Part shown: positions 16,606-24,683 of the stretch, piece by piece
Numbering within the stretch: position 1 is the first letter of the stretch
How the letters are laid out: the number at the start of each line of letters is the position of its first letter
Source: Flaviflexus ciconiae
Lineage (GTDB): Bacteria > Actinomycetota > Actinomycetes > Actinomycetales > Actinomycetaceae
Assembly (NCBI RefSeq): GCF_003971195.1
Contig: NZ_CP034593.1
Coordinates: 1,798,001 to 1,862,000, forward strand
Length of the DNA: 64,000 bases
Reading direction: 5' to 3'
Position numbers and translations under genes: made by a program
Notes under the pieces: generated by a model
Told to the model about the DNA's origin: nothing
Database searches by the model: none
Seen by the model: the letters and a program-made list of their open reading frames with translations, nothing else

Positions 16606-17169
16606 CTATCGAACGCTGAGCCCCAGTCCGGCAAGGAGCTCCGCGACCTGGTCCCCCACCGGTGCCATCCCCTCGCCGTTCGTTGCGACAAGGCCGTAGA
16701 TGGCGCGGAGCGCCAGGAAGAGCGTTTCAACCGTCGTCTCGTCCTTCAACCTGCCCGCTTCCTTGGCTTCCGCGACAAGGGGGTTGAGGATGTTCCGAAT
16801 ATCAACACCGAGTTGATGGATACGGGGGTCGGTGTTCGAGTGCACGGCAGTTTCGATAAAGGCCACGTCGCTCATGGTCAGTTCGACAAGTTTTCGCCAC
16901 GCAGCATCGAACCCGAGCTCGTCCGCCGCCTTGTCCGCGAGCGCCCGATCTACCTTTTCCATATTCTCGTCAAAGACAGCTACCACCAGGTCCATACGCG
17001 AACGGAAGTGCCGGTACAGCACTCCCTGGCTTACGCCTGCCTTCTTAGCGATGGAGGAAAGCGGTGCGCTTAAGCCCTTCGAAGCAAAGATGGAACGCGC
17101 CGCCGACATGAGCGCCGCACGGTTCGAAGCCGTCGCGGCGGGCCCGCGGTTCGGCTTGCGTGTCCCCAT
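16606..17169 (-). CDS. TetR-family transcriptional regulator
   Basis: An N-terminal TetR helix-turn-helix (LMSAARSIFASKGLSAPLSS, then IAKKAGVSQGVLYRHFRSR) is followed by a helical ligand-binding domain of normal length. The ATG at 17169 gives 187 residues; in-frame upstream starts to 17214 would add a short weak extension. The gene is divergent from the KstD-like flavoprotein gene, and a perfect 12-bp inverted repeat sits just upstream of that gene. Local control of the flavoprotein, and perhaps of itself, is the usual arrangement. The ligand is unknown, though a steroid or other hydrophobic molecule would fit the neighbour. Confidence 0.85.
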   Translation of the reverse strand: MGTRKPNRGPAATASNRAALMSAARSIFASKGLSAPLSSIAKKAGVSQGVLYRHFRSRMDLVVAVFDENMEKVDRALADKAADELGFDAAWRKLVELTMSDVAFIETAVHSNTDPRIHQLGVDIRNILNPLVAEAKEAGRLKDETTVETLFLALRAIYGLVATNGEGMAPVGDQVAELLAGLGLSVR

Positions 17170-17461
17170 ACCGACTCCCTTCGGTGACTCCATTTCAGGC
17201 ACCCACCAGTTCACTCGCTCTCGATTCCGGACCTGTTAAGGCCGAACTACTTCAAGAACCTACCAAACAGTTGCTCTCTCACCGTGCGTCACACCATGAC
17301 CAAGACCCGATTTGGCTTTCTCGGCCGTTGCGATCCCGCCTTCCTTGGCGCGATCAGGTCACGTTTCGTGGGCCCGTGTCCAGCGACTTCACGCCTGGTT
17401 TGGATCTCTTCCAGAAAATACTCGCACAAACGCGGTTCCCTCATTAGTATCGAACCATACA

Positions 17462-17489
17462 CCTAACCGGACAACCATGTCCGGTTAGG
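17462..17489. promoter_or_regulatory. Putative TetR operator
   Basis: CCTAACCGGACA (17462-17473) and TGTCCGGTTAGG (17478-17489) form a perfect 12-bp inverted repeat with the 4-base spacer ACCA. It ends 26 bases before the flavoprotein ATG, overlapping where promoter or 5' leader should be, and lies between a divergent TetR gene and its likely target. No T-run follows, so it is not a typical terminator. Confidence 0.65.
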
Positions 17490-17515
17490 GAAGCACAACA
17501 CAATGAGGTGACGTA

Positions 17516-19153
17516 ATGCCAGCAAAGCAGGATGAGGTCTTCGACGTTGTCGTCGTCGGCAGCGGTAGCGCGGCCTTCGCGACCGCTCTCGGGGCGATCG
17601 ATGAGGGACTGAGCGTGGTCATGGTGGAGTCCACCGACCAGTGGGGCGGCAACTCCGCTATGTCGGGCGGTGGCATGTGGCTACCGAACAACCCGCTGAT
17701 GAAGCGCGACCGTGCGGGAGATTCGCGCGAAGAAGCTATTGAATACATGGAGCAGACAATCGGTAAGCCCGGGCCTGCCTCCTCTCGGGAACGAATCGAA
17801 GCCTACGTTGATGGCATTGAGGACTTCGTTCGCACTGCCGAGAACCACGGCATGTCGTTCATGCGAGGCAAGGACTATCCGGACTACTACCCGGAGCTTC
17901 CGGGCGGCAAGATCGGTCGCTCGATCGAAGCAACAAACTTTGACCTGAAGAAGAATGGCACCTGGTCGGATACGCAGCGCAACGCGATGCCGCTACCGAT
18001 CCGCACCGATGACGTGTGGTTGCTCGGGCGGTCCTGGTCGACCCCGGCCGGTTTTGTTCGCGGAGCCGAGTTCGTGTTCCGCACCCTCGGCGGCTTGGTG
18101 ACCGGTAAAAAGCTCACCGGTATCGGTGGCGCCCTCATGGCGCACTTCGCCCAGGCCGTTCTCATCAAGGGCAGGGTTCCGCTGTACCTCAACACTCCGG
18201 CGGTTGGCCTCGAGGTGGAAGGTGAACGCGTTGTCGGTGTTCGCGTCAAGGACAGTGCTGGTGAACGCGTTCTGCGCGCACGCAAGGGCGTCATGCTGGG
18301 CGCTGGCGGCTTCGAGTCCAATCAGGAATGGCGTCAGAGGTACCAGAACGTTAGGGGATATACCTCGGGTGCTCCCGGTAACGTTGGTCAACCCATCGAG
18401 CTGGCGATGGAACTCGGTGCGGCTATCGACTACATGGAGGACGCCTGGTGGGGTGGCTCGCTAGCCCCCTACAGCGCGGAAGCGGACCCGTCCTTCCTCG
18501 TGGGCGAGCGCGCACTTCCCTACTCGATGATCGTCGATGCTCAGGGCAAGCGTTTCGCCAATGAAGCCGAGTCCTATGTTGATCTCGGGCACCATATGCT
18601 TGATCACGACCGCGGTGGCGACTACTGGTTCCTGACGGCCGGCCCCTACAACAAGCGTTACTTCCGGACGTTCTCGATCATGCCGGGTGTCATGAAGGGC
18701 ATGGAGGAGAACGGTCTCCTCCACAAGGCAAAGACCATCGACGAGCTGGCTCGGAAGATCAACGTCAACCCGGGTAACCTCCGCGCAACCGTTGAGCGTT
18801 TCAACGGCTTCGCACGCACCGGTATCGACCAGGACTTCGGCAGGGGCAACTCGGCCTACGACCGCTACTACGGCGACCCGACGGTTCGCCCGAACTCCTC
18901 GCTCGGCGTCTTCGAAAAGGGCCCTTACACGGCGTACAAGTTGGTGGCAGGCGACCTGGGAACGAAGGGCGGCGTCATGACCGACACCGTGTCCCGCGTG
19001 CTCCGCGAGGACGGCACCATCATCGAGGGCCTCTATGCGGCAGGCAACACCACTGCCTCCGTTATGGGCCACACCTACCCGGGCCCCGGCTCCACAATTG
19101 GTCCCGCCGCCGTGTTCGGCATGTTGGCAGCCCGCCACATGGCAAAGAACTAA
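17516..19153 (+). CDS. FAD-binding dehydrogenase, 3-ketosteroid delta1-dehydrogenase-like
   Basis: This 545-residue flavoprotein begins with a Rossmann FAD motif (VVVVGSGSAAFATAL, residues 11-25). It continues with ESTDQWGGNSAMSGGGMWLP and ends with GLYAAGNTTASVMGHTYPGP and GSTIGPAAVFG, the pattern of the KstD/fumarate-reductase flavoprotein group. KstD enzymes introduce the C1-C2 double bond in 3-ketosteroids. No other steroid genes are visible, so the true substrate may be another ketone or enone. A GAGGTGA ribosome site precedes the ATG. Control by the divergent TetR gene through the palindrome upstream is likely. Confidence 0.82.
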   Translation: MPAKQDEVFDVVVVGSGSAAFATALGAIDEGLSVVMVESTDQWGGNSAMSGGGMWLPNNPLMKRDRAGDSREEAIEYMEQTIGKPGPASSRERIEAYVDGIEDFVRTAENHGMSFMRGKDYPDYYPELPGGKIGRSIEATNFDLKKNGTWSDTQRNAMPLPIRTDDVWLLGRSWSTPAGFVRGAEFVFRTLGGLVTGKKLTGIGGALMAHFAQAVLIKGRVPLYLNTPAVGLEVEGERVVGVRVKDSAGERVLRARKGVMLGAGGFESNQEWRQRYQNVRGYTSGAPGNVGQPIELAMELGAAIDYMEDAWWGGSLAPYSAEADPSFLVGERALPYSMIVDAQGKRFANEAESYVDLGHHMLDHDRGGDYWFLTAGPYNKRYFRTFSIMPGVMKGMEENGLLHKAKTIDELARKINVNPGNLRATVERFNGFARTGIDQDFGRGNSAYDRYYGDPTVRPNSSLGVFEKGPYTAYKLVAGDLGTKGGVMTDTVSRVLREDGTIIEGLYAAGNTTASVMGHTYPGPGSTIGPAAVFGMLAARHMAKN

Positions 19154-19276
19154 CTAAGCTAGTCCTTCCTCGGAGCAGTGGCCTCTTCGAGGAACGACTG
19201 CGGCGCAGCAGAAACGGGCCTACATGGAAGTCTTCGCCTTCCGTGACTTCGCAGGTATCGCTTCTGGGATAGCCAG

Positions 19277-19320
19277 CAATCCCGCCCCACCAGTATTTCG
19301 GTGGGGCGGGATTGTGTTAT
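19277..19320. terminator. Bidirectional terminator between convergent genes
   Basis: A 15-bp perfect stem (19277-19291 with 19300-19314) encloses an 8-base loop (AGTATTTC), with T-rich sequence after it on the plus strand (TGTTATTT) and A/T on the other side. It separates the KstD-like gene from the nuclease gene. Confidence 0.8.
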
Positions 19321-19337
19321 TTACTCGTGAAGAATCC

Positions 19338-22300
19338 TTAGCGGACAACCCGGTTGAGGATCGGAGTATCTACTCCGTCACCATTCCAGTCGCCGATGAG
19401 GACCGTGTCGCTGGCGCGGCCGATCTTGACCTCGTGGTCAGCATCGCCGCCCGTGAGCGCGTTGTTGATGTGGAAGACGTTCGCACGGCGGATCGACACG
19501 GTGTCGATTCCGTCGCCATCGAAGTCACCCGCGAGCGCCTCGTCGCTTACCCAACCGTAGTTATAGACAATCTTGGCGTTGCCACCGAGGTGCTCGTTGT
19601 TGACGTAGTAGACGGAGCCACGGCGGATCGTGATCGTATCGCCATCGGTACCATCCCAGTCGCCGACCAGAACGTCGTCGCCGTCACGGCCGTACTTGAA
19701 CTCGAGCTCGGCGTTACCACCAATGAGTTCGTTGTTCAGGTAGAAGGTGTGACCGCGGCGAACACCAAAGGTGTCCTTACCGTCGTCGTTCCAGTCACCG
19801 ACAAGAACCTCGTCACCGAGGCGCCCGTACTTGAACTCAGCATCGGCGTCGCCGCCCTTGAGCTCGTTGTTAACGTAGAAGGTCTTACCGCGGCGGACGG
19901 CGAGCGTGTCGTAGCCGTCACCATCCCAGTCACCTGCGTAGACCTCGTCGCCAATGCGTCCGTATGCGAAGGCGTCAACGAAGTCGCCGCCGTTCCAGTC
20001 ATCAGAGACGTAGAAGACATTGCCCTTCGGGTCCGGAAGGACCGGTGCAACGTACTCGAAGGTCCACGAGGTCACTGACTCCTCGGACAGCTCGTAGCCG
20101 CCCAGAGCACGAGCGGTCACCGTCGTGTCCTCAGTAATCTCCACATCGCCGGTCACAACCTCACCGTCAATAAGGTACTCAACGCCCTCAACGGTCGGGA
20201 TCGTGATGACATTGTCGGCAAAGGCCGGAGCCTCGGTCTCGACAACAACAATGTCGTTGAGGCCCGGGACGTCCAGGCCGACCTTGATCGGGTCATGGTC
20301 GGAGGAGCGGAACGCGATGTCGGCCTCGAAGAGGTTCGTCACGTTGTAGTTGTGCCGCGAGTACTCCATACCTACGGACTCAACGGAGTTGATGTTCCAC
20401 ACGTCGGTGTCGACAACCCAGTCGTGAGCGGTTTCGGAAGCGAAGATGTGGTCGAGCGATCCGGCCCTCTTATCGAAGGTGTAGGTGTAGAGGTGCTCAC
20501 CGATCTGCTCGCTCTTTTCGGCAAGCAGGTTCACGTAGCCGTCGGCTTCGAGGGCACGCAGCGGGTCCTCTGCACCGTAGGAGTTGAAGTCACCAACGAG
20601 GAACACGGGATGGTCCGCGTACTCGGCTTCTGCGAAGTCAAGAAGAGCATTCGCCTGGTTGATGCGGTCGGGGTTAGCATTGCCCTGGCCGGTGCCGTCA
20701 TCGGTTCCGGAGCCCTTCGACTTGAAGTGGTTGGTGATGGTTACGAACTCTTCACCCACCGGCTCACCAGCATCGTCGAGTGCCTGCCAGGCCTGACCCA
20801 GCGGCTCACGCGCGTTGTGGAAGGCGTCGTTTCCGATGAGAATCTTCGATTCCTCGGTCGGGGTCACTTCGTCGACCTGGTAGATAAAGGCGAGACGAAT
20901 AACGTCCTCGTCCTCGGGAAGGTCAGCCGGGGACTCGGCGTAGGCCCACTTGTCAAAGCCAGCATTGGCGTTCAGAGCATCAACGAGGTTGGCGAGAGCA
21001 TCGTCGCGATCCTTACCGAACGGGGCGGAGTTCTCGATCTCTTCAAGGCCAACAACCGAAGCATCAAGCTCTTCGATTGCAGTGACGATCTTGCCTTCCT
21101 GGCGTGCCAGATTCTCAGCATCCCACGCTCCACGGACCAGGCAGCCACCGCGAACGGAAATCGGGCTGCCCTCACGGTCGCTATAGGCACTACAGCCGGA
21201 AAGGTCGACACCGAGGGTCGTGAAGTAGTTCAGGACGTTGAATGTCGAGATCGTGATGTCGCCACCAACTTCGGGTGCCTCAGCCTCGGCTGCGCGAGTG
21301 TCCTCGAAGACCGCGAAGTCATCGTTCTCACCGGTGATGCGCTCGGTGGGCTGGAGGTTCCACTGGTAGCGGTAGTCGAGGATCACGGGATCCGTGATCT
21401 CAGCACCCGCACCCACGCGGAGCGGGGTATCGAGGTTGAGGTAAGGAACCGGGATCTCGTGGTCATCGAACCGGAAGTCCGTGTAGTTGTACGACGAACC
21501 ATCGTCCAGGGTCAGCATTTTGGAGTAGTTCTCCGCCACAAGAGCATCGTGCTCGGCCTGTTCCGTGACGGGGTTGTAGATATCCGTCTCGGTGGGAAGT
21601 GCCGCGCTGTCCATGGCAAGAGCAACCTGCCCGTGCGCATTCGTCTGGTAGGAGTCGGTCACGGTGAACTCGATGGCTGACACATCGATGAGCATGCCCT
21701 CGAGGGCCTCGCGCTGTTCATCCGTTGCCAGGTCGGCAGGAGTTACGACAGCGGGAATCGGGGCTTCAACGGTTTCATCGAGCACCTCCCAGGTCGGGTT
21801 GCTGAGCTGGGTAAGCGTGAAGTACTCATCGGCGGTGCCGGCGACCTCAACGTATTCGCCGTATTCAACGTCATTTGCCATCGAGCCCGAGTAGACGAAG
21901 ATACCGTGCGAAGCATCGCCGATCTTGCCACCGGTTCCGGGGGTTTGCAGGTAGACACCGTTGAAACCACCAGAGGTGTATACGCCGGTAACAACGCCAC
22001 GAGTGATTACCTCGTCACCGTCCAGCGGAGTCGTGTCACCCGTGCCCTGAATGTCTTCAATTGCTACGAGCTCGGGATCCGGATCAGGGTCCGGATCGGG
22101 ATCCGGGTCCGGCGCGGTATCATCGGAGCCCTGCGGGGTCGGTACAGTCACGAAGTCAAAGTCGGCCGAGTTGTCATCGGTGTCCAGGCCATCGGTACGA
22201 GTGATGGAACCCGGATCGGAGTTTCCACCGTCGTAAGAAGCAGCCTTGGTCTCGAACTTGACCGACTCACCGTAGCCGACGAAATCGATGAAGTTCTCAT

Positions 22301-22760
22301 TACCGGAAACATCGCCAGCAACTACGCCGTCGACGTCTGCCGAGCCATCAACAAGGGCGATTGCTCCGTTGGCGCCGCCGGGGTTCAATCCGCTCGCGAC
22401 AAGGTCGACGTTAGGCACTGCCTCGCCGTTTGATCCATTCGTACCGCCGCGGACGAGGAAGTATCCGCCAGCTTCAATGCTGTATCCCTCGAGGCTAACG
22501 TTGTTGCTCGCGTCGGCATTGCTCGATGAGAAGTACTGGAGCGACATTCCGTCGAGGCTAATCTCAGCGTCGGTTGGGTTGTAAAGCTCTACAAACTTGT
22601 GGGTGTAGGGCTGGTTCTTGGAGCCGCCACGCAGGTACAGCTCGTTGATGACGATGTTGTCGTTTTCTGGTGTTGCCTGGGCGGGTAACGCCCATATCGG
22701 CGTCACGACAAGTGCACATGCACCGACTAACGCCGTCCTTCTACTCGTATATGCCTTCAT
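19338..22760 (-). CDS. Secreted ExeM/NucH-type extracellular nuclease with C-terminal repeat domain
   Basis: I start at ATG 22760 (1140 residues), where a clear signal peptide begins (basic start, hydrophobic core, ALPAQA cleavage site near residue 30). An upstream ATG at 22916 adds unlikely sequence. In order the protein has a lamin-tail domain (NIVINELYLRG onward), an Asp-Pro repeat linker, an OB-like region (IQGTGDTTPLDG), and an endonuclease/exonuclease/phosphatase domain (STFNVLNYF, GLEEIEN, GDFNSYG, SSDHDPI). An Ig-like segment follows, then five copies of a about 42-residue repeat of the form YGRxGDxVLVGDWDGDGxDTxxxRRG. ExeM/NucH proteins degrade extracellular DNA. The repeats recur in the secreted nucleotidase at 29.5 kb; no LPXTG signal is present, so they may attach the enzyme to the envelope. 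Confidence 0.88.
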   Translation of the reverse strand: MKAYTSRRTALVGACALVVTPIWALPAQATPENDNIVINELYLRGGSKNQPYTHKFVELYNPTDAEISLDGMSLQYFSSSNADASNNVSLEGYSIEAGGYFLVRGGTNGSNGEAVPNVDLVASGLNPGGANGAIALVDGSADVDGVVAGDVSGNENFIDFVGYGESVKFETKAASYDGGNSDPGSITRTDGLDTDDNSADFDFVTVPTPQGSDDTAPDPDPDPDPDPDPELVAIEDIQGTGDTTPLDGDEVITRGVVTGVYTSGGFNGVYLQTPGTGGKIGDASHGIFVYSGSMANDVEYGEYVEVAGTADEYFTLTQLSNPTWEVLDETVEAPIPAVVTPADLATDEQREALEGMLIDVSAIEFTVTDSYQTNAHGQVALAMDSAALPTETDIYNPVTEQAEHDALVAENYSKMLTLDDGSSYNYTDFRFDDHEIPVPYLNLDTPLRVGAGAEITDPVILDYRYQWNLQPTERITGENDDFAVFEDTRAAEAEAPEVGGDITISTFNVLNYFTTLGVDLSGCSAYSDREGSPISVRGGCLVRGAWDAENLARQEGKIVTAIEELDASVVGLEEIENSAPFGKDRDDALANLVDALNANAGFDKWAYAESPADLPEDEDVIRLAFIYQVDEVTPTEESKILIGNDAFHNAREPLGQAWQALDDAGEPVGEEFVTITNHFKSKGSGTDDGTGQGNANPDRINQANALLDFAEAEYADHPVFLVGDFNSYGAEDPLRALEADGYVNLLAEKSEQIGEHLYTYTFDKRAGSLDHIFASETAHDWVVDTDVWNINSVESVGMEYSRHNYNVTNLFEADIAFRSSDHDPIKVGLDVPGLNDIVVVETEAPAFADNVITIPTVEGVEYLIDGEVVTGDVEITEDTTVTARALGGYELSEESVTSWTFEYVAPVLPDPKGNVFYVSDDWNGGDFVDAFAYGRIGDEVYAGDWDGDGYDTLAVRRGKTFYVNNELKGGDADAEFKYGRLGDEVLVGDWNDDGKDTFGVRRGHTFYLNNELIGGNAELEFKYGRDGDDVLVGDWDGTDGDTITIRRGSVYYVNNEHLGGNAKIVYNYGWVSDEALAGDFDGDGIDTVSIRRANVFHINNALTGGDADHEVKIGRASDTVLIGDWNGDGVDTPILNRVVR
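22071..22115. repeat. Hexanucleotide repeat coding an Asp-Pro linker
   Basis: Within the nuclease gene the plus strand reads as repeated GGATCC/GGGTCC-like hexamers, which on the coding strand give seven Asp-Pro pairs between the lamin-tail and OB-like regions. Such repeats are prone to change length; the linker is probably flexible and surface exposed. Confidence 0.6.
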
Positions 22761-22996
22761 TAAATATCTCTTTTCATGCAGGTCAAAATAGACGCCTTGT
22801 GCATCTCCACTAGCGTCCCACAAATTACACTGGTTAGAGGAATGAATCACACATTTCATAACAATTCGACATCGGTGATTCACTCTCCGGTTACCTTTTC
22901 TGATCGCCATGAGCATACGTTTTGCTACGCATTACACCGTTGTTCGCGATAGAGTGAGTGAGATCAAATGACGAGTTCATCGGAAGGAGATGAACG

Positions 22997-23470
22997 GTGA
23001 CAGCATCCGGACATCCAAACCAGGGACCGGCAGTCCCCAATGACCTTGGAGGCACCAGCCTCCCACCGGTCAACGAGAAGGAATCCCCACGGTCTATTGG
23101 TGAGCTCGTGGCGGGGGTGACCGAACGCTTCTCCCGCCTGATTCGTGACGAGATTGAGCTCGCGAAGGTTCAGGCGAAGGCGAAGGCCTCGAAGGTCGCG
23201 GGAGGCGTAGTCTTCTTTGCGATTGCTGGCGTCCTTGCCCTCTATGCGCTCGGGATCCTTCTCCTTGCCGCCGTTTACGGACTGGCGAATGCGGTGCCGC
23301 TCTGGCTTGCCGCTCTTATCGTCGGCGTCGTTATCCTCCTGATCTGCGGCATCCTTGCCCTGATTGGGATTAAGAGCCTCAAGGCCTCAAACAAGCACGT
23401 TGTTGACCCGAAGTCTGGGCTCATAAACGACATTGAGGCAGCGAAGAAGGGACTGAACAAGAATGAGTGA
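22997..23470 (+). CDS. Actinobacterial phage-holin family membrane protein (holin_3_6-like)
   Basis: This is a 157-residue protein. A disordered Pro/Asn-rich N-terminus is followed by an amphipathic helix (SIGELVAGVTERFSRLIRDE), two transmembrane segments (about residues 72-95 and 101-124) and a charged tail. This matches the actinobacterial holin superfamily III pattern, which is chromosomal and very common and probably has a membrane or envelope role rather than lysis. The GTG start has a strong GGAAGGAG ribosome site. The end overlaps the DUF3618 gene by 8 bases, the usual pairing for these two families. Confidence 0.85.
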   Translation: MTASGHPNQGPAVPNDLGGTSLPPVNEKESPRSIGELVAGVTERFSRLIRDEIELAKVQAKAKASKVAGGVVFFAIAGVLALYALGILLLAAVYGLANAVPLWLAALIVGVVILLICGILALIGIKSLKASNKHVVDPKSGLINDIEAAKKGLNKNE

Positions 23471-23747
23471 ATCGGCTCCCAAGCGTTCAGCGGCTGACAT
23501 TGAGGCCGACCTGCAGAGGACCCGCGCCGAGCTGACAGACACTGTCGACGAGCTCGCACGCCGACTTGACCCGAAGGCCAACGCGAAGGCTGCGGCCGAT
23601 CAGGCCAAAAACAAAGCTAACGAGTTTGCCGATAAGGCACGCGGGGTCGCCGACGATGCTGGCAAAGGAGATGCGGCATCGATCGGAATCATCGTCGCGG
23701 CGGTGGCGACTGTGGCGCTCGCCGGGTACCTGATCCTGAAGAAGTAG
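23463..23747 (+). CDS. DUF3618 domain protein
   Basis: A 94-residue protein typical of DUF3618: an N-terminal helix with RSAADIEADLQRTRAELTDT and VDELARRLDPKANAKA, an Ala/Lys-rich coiled-coil-like middle, and one C-terminal transmembrane helix (SIGIIVAAVATVALAGYLIL). Function is unknown; the family often sits beside the holin-like gene, as here, with translational overlap. It is presumably an inner-membrane protein with the charged part in the cytoplasm. Confidence 0.88.
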   Translation: MSESAPKRSAADIEADLQRTRAELTDTVDELARRLDPKANAKAAADQAKNKANEFADKARGVADDAGKGDAASIGIIVAAVATVALAGYLILKK

Positions 23748-23775
23748 TTGACGACCCAGCCCGTTTGGGCATGAC

Positions 23776-23819
23776 AATGGGGTGAGAGGCGGATGTGTTC
23801 CTCTCACCCCATTGCTTTT
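23776..23819. terminator. Strong bidirectional terminator
   Basis: A 14-bp perfect stem (23776-23789 with 23800-23813) with a 10-base loop is followed by GCTTTT on the plus strand. It lies between the DUF3618 gene and the convergent bldC-like gene. Confidence 0.85.
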
Positions 23820-23841
23820 GCTCTGGAGCTATCGGCCTCGG

Positions 23842-24030
23842 TTAGTGGCCTGACGTTGATTCCAGAAGCTTTTCGACCTCGTCCTTCCGGAAGCGACGGT
23901 GCCCCCCGAGTGTGCGGATCGATGATAGTTTCCCTGCATTCGCCCATCTGGTCACGGTCTTGGGATCGACGTGAAAAAGCGCGGCGACCTGCGATGGGGT
24001 GAGCAGTTCCTGCTCGGACTGTGTTTGCAT
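23842..24030 (-). CDS. bldC: BldC-family MerR-like transcriptional regulator
   Basis: This 62-residue protein is almost only a winged helix-turn-helix: LLTPSQVAALFHVDPKTVTR, WANAGKLSSIRTLGGHRRFR and a short end. These segments are nearly the Streptomyces BldC sequence, where the protein binds direct repeats cooperatively and controls developmental timing. In non-sporulating actinobacteria the role is open. It is a single gene, convergent with DUF3618 and divergent from the DUF3073 gene, a neighbour pair often seen in actinobacteria. Confidence 0.9.
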   Translation of the reverse strand: MQTQSEQELLTPSQVAALFHVDPKTVTRWANAGKLSSIRTLGGHRRFRKDEVEKLLESTSGH

Positions 24031-24206
24031 GTGTCCTCCTCGGACTCGCGGACGCTATGTCCAGATTCTCAGCAAATGTCACGGTTCTTCGGGGTCCAAG
24101 GTCCCGAATTCCGGAATTGCTGGCCATGACGTAGAATGTTGGGTGCCATCGATGTACCTTTGAGGCGCAAGATAACTGACCGATCTAGTTGAGGGGGGTC
24201 GACGCC

Positions 24207-24431
24207 ATGGGGCGCGGCCGTCAAAAGGCCAAGCAACGCAAAGTTGCTCGCACACTGAAGTACTCCAGCCCGGAAACTGACTACCGAGCGCTGGAGCGTG
24301 AGCTTGTCTCCAGGGGAGACGAGGGTTATGAAGAGTCGGAAAGCTACGACGAGTCAGACGACTACGACGATCAGTATTCCGGCTATGAGGACTACTACGG
24401 CGAGGATGAGGACGAGGAAGACGAAGCCTGA
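24207..24431 (+). CDS. DUF3073 domain protein
   Basis: The start is ATG 24207, which has a GAGGGGGG ribosome site eight bases upstream; an ATG at 24189 lacks one. The 74-residue product opens with MGRGRQKAKQRKVARTLKYS, the signature of the actinobacterial DUF3073 family, and ends in a long Asp/Glu/Tyr-rich disordered tail. Charge is split: strongly basic at the front and strongly acidic at the back. Function is unknown; small size and basic front suggest nucleic-acid or ribosome contact, which is only inference. Confidence 0.88.
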   Translation: MGRGRQKAKQRKVARTLKYSSPETDYRALERELVSRGDEGYEESESYDESDDYDDQYSGYEDYYGEDEDEEDEA

Positions 24432-24470
24432 TCCTCGGCATCACTAGTGCTCCTAGTTAGAAGCTAAACA

Positions 24471-24499
24471 TAGGGGGCGCGGCACAAGCCGTGCCCCTA
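24471..24499 (+). terminator. Imperfect hairpin after the DUF3073 gene
   Basis: TAGGGG-GCGCGGC pairs with GCCGTGCCCCTA around an ACAA loop, with one bulge and one mismatch. It lies 40 bases past the stop codon. No clear T-run follows, so termination may be weak. Confidence 0.4.
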
Positions 24500-24537
24500 G
24501 CTGTATCCTCAAACTCCCAGCTGTATCCGCAACTCCC
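24499..24537. repeat. Short tandem duplication
   Basis: AGCTGTATCCTCAAACTCCC (24499-24518) is followed at once by AGCTGTATCCGCAACTCCC (24519-24537). The two copies differ by one base and one deletion. It is non-coding, between the DUF3073 hairpin and the purM terminator. Confidence 0.7.
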
Positions 24538-24617
24538 ATAACTCAGCCCCGATAGCCCGCTACACGGCACCCGCAGTAACGCCATCCCTCACCCACATAC
24601 CCATCTCCTTAGCCGGC

Positions 24618-24645
24618 AAGAACCCGCGGTTTCCCGCGGATTCTT
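24618..24645 (-). terminator. Terminator of the purF-purM operon
   Basis: AAGAA-C-CCGCGG (24618-24629) pairs with CCGCGG-A-TTCTT (24634-24645) around a TTTC loop with one A-C mismatch. It lies 40 bases beyond the purM stop on the minus strand. Confidence 0.6.
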
Positions 24646-24683
24646 AGCATTGGTTATCGGTGCGGTCCGGCACCGGGGTGGTC

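Noticed and set aside
17462-17489. Terminator upstream of the flavoprotein gene
   Set aside because: The inverted repeat has no T-run on either strand and is placed at the promoter of a gene divergent from a TetR gene, so an operator fits better.
20295-21680. A 461-codon plus-strand frame opposite the secreted nuclease
   Set aside because: It is antisense to the EEP and lamin-tail coding sequence and lacks any domain or start signal.
22997-23470. Prophage lysis module
   Set aside because: Holin_3_6-type proteins are ordinary actinobacterial chromosome genes paired with DUF3618; no endolysin or phage structural gene is nearby.
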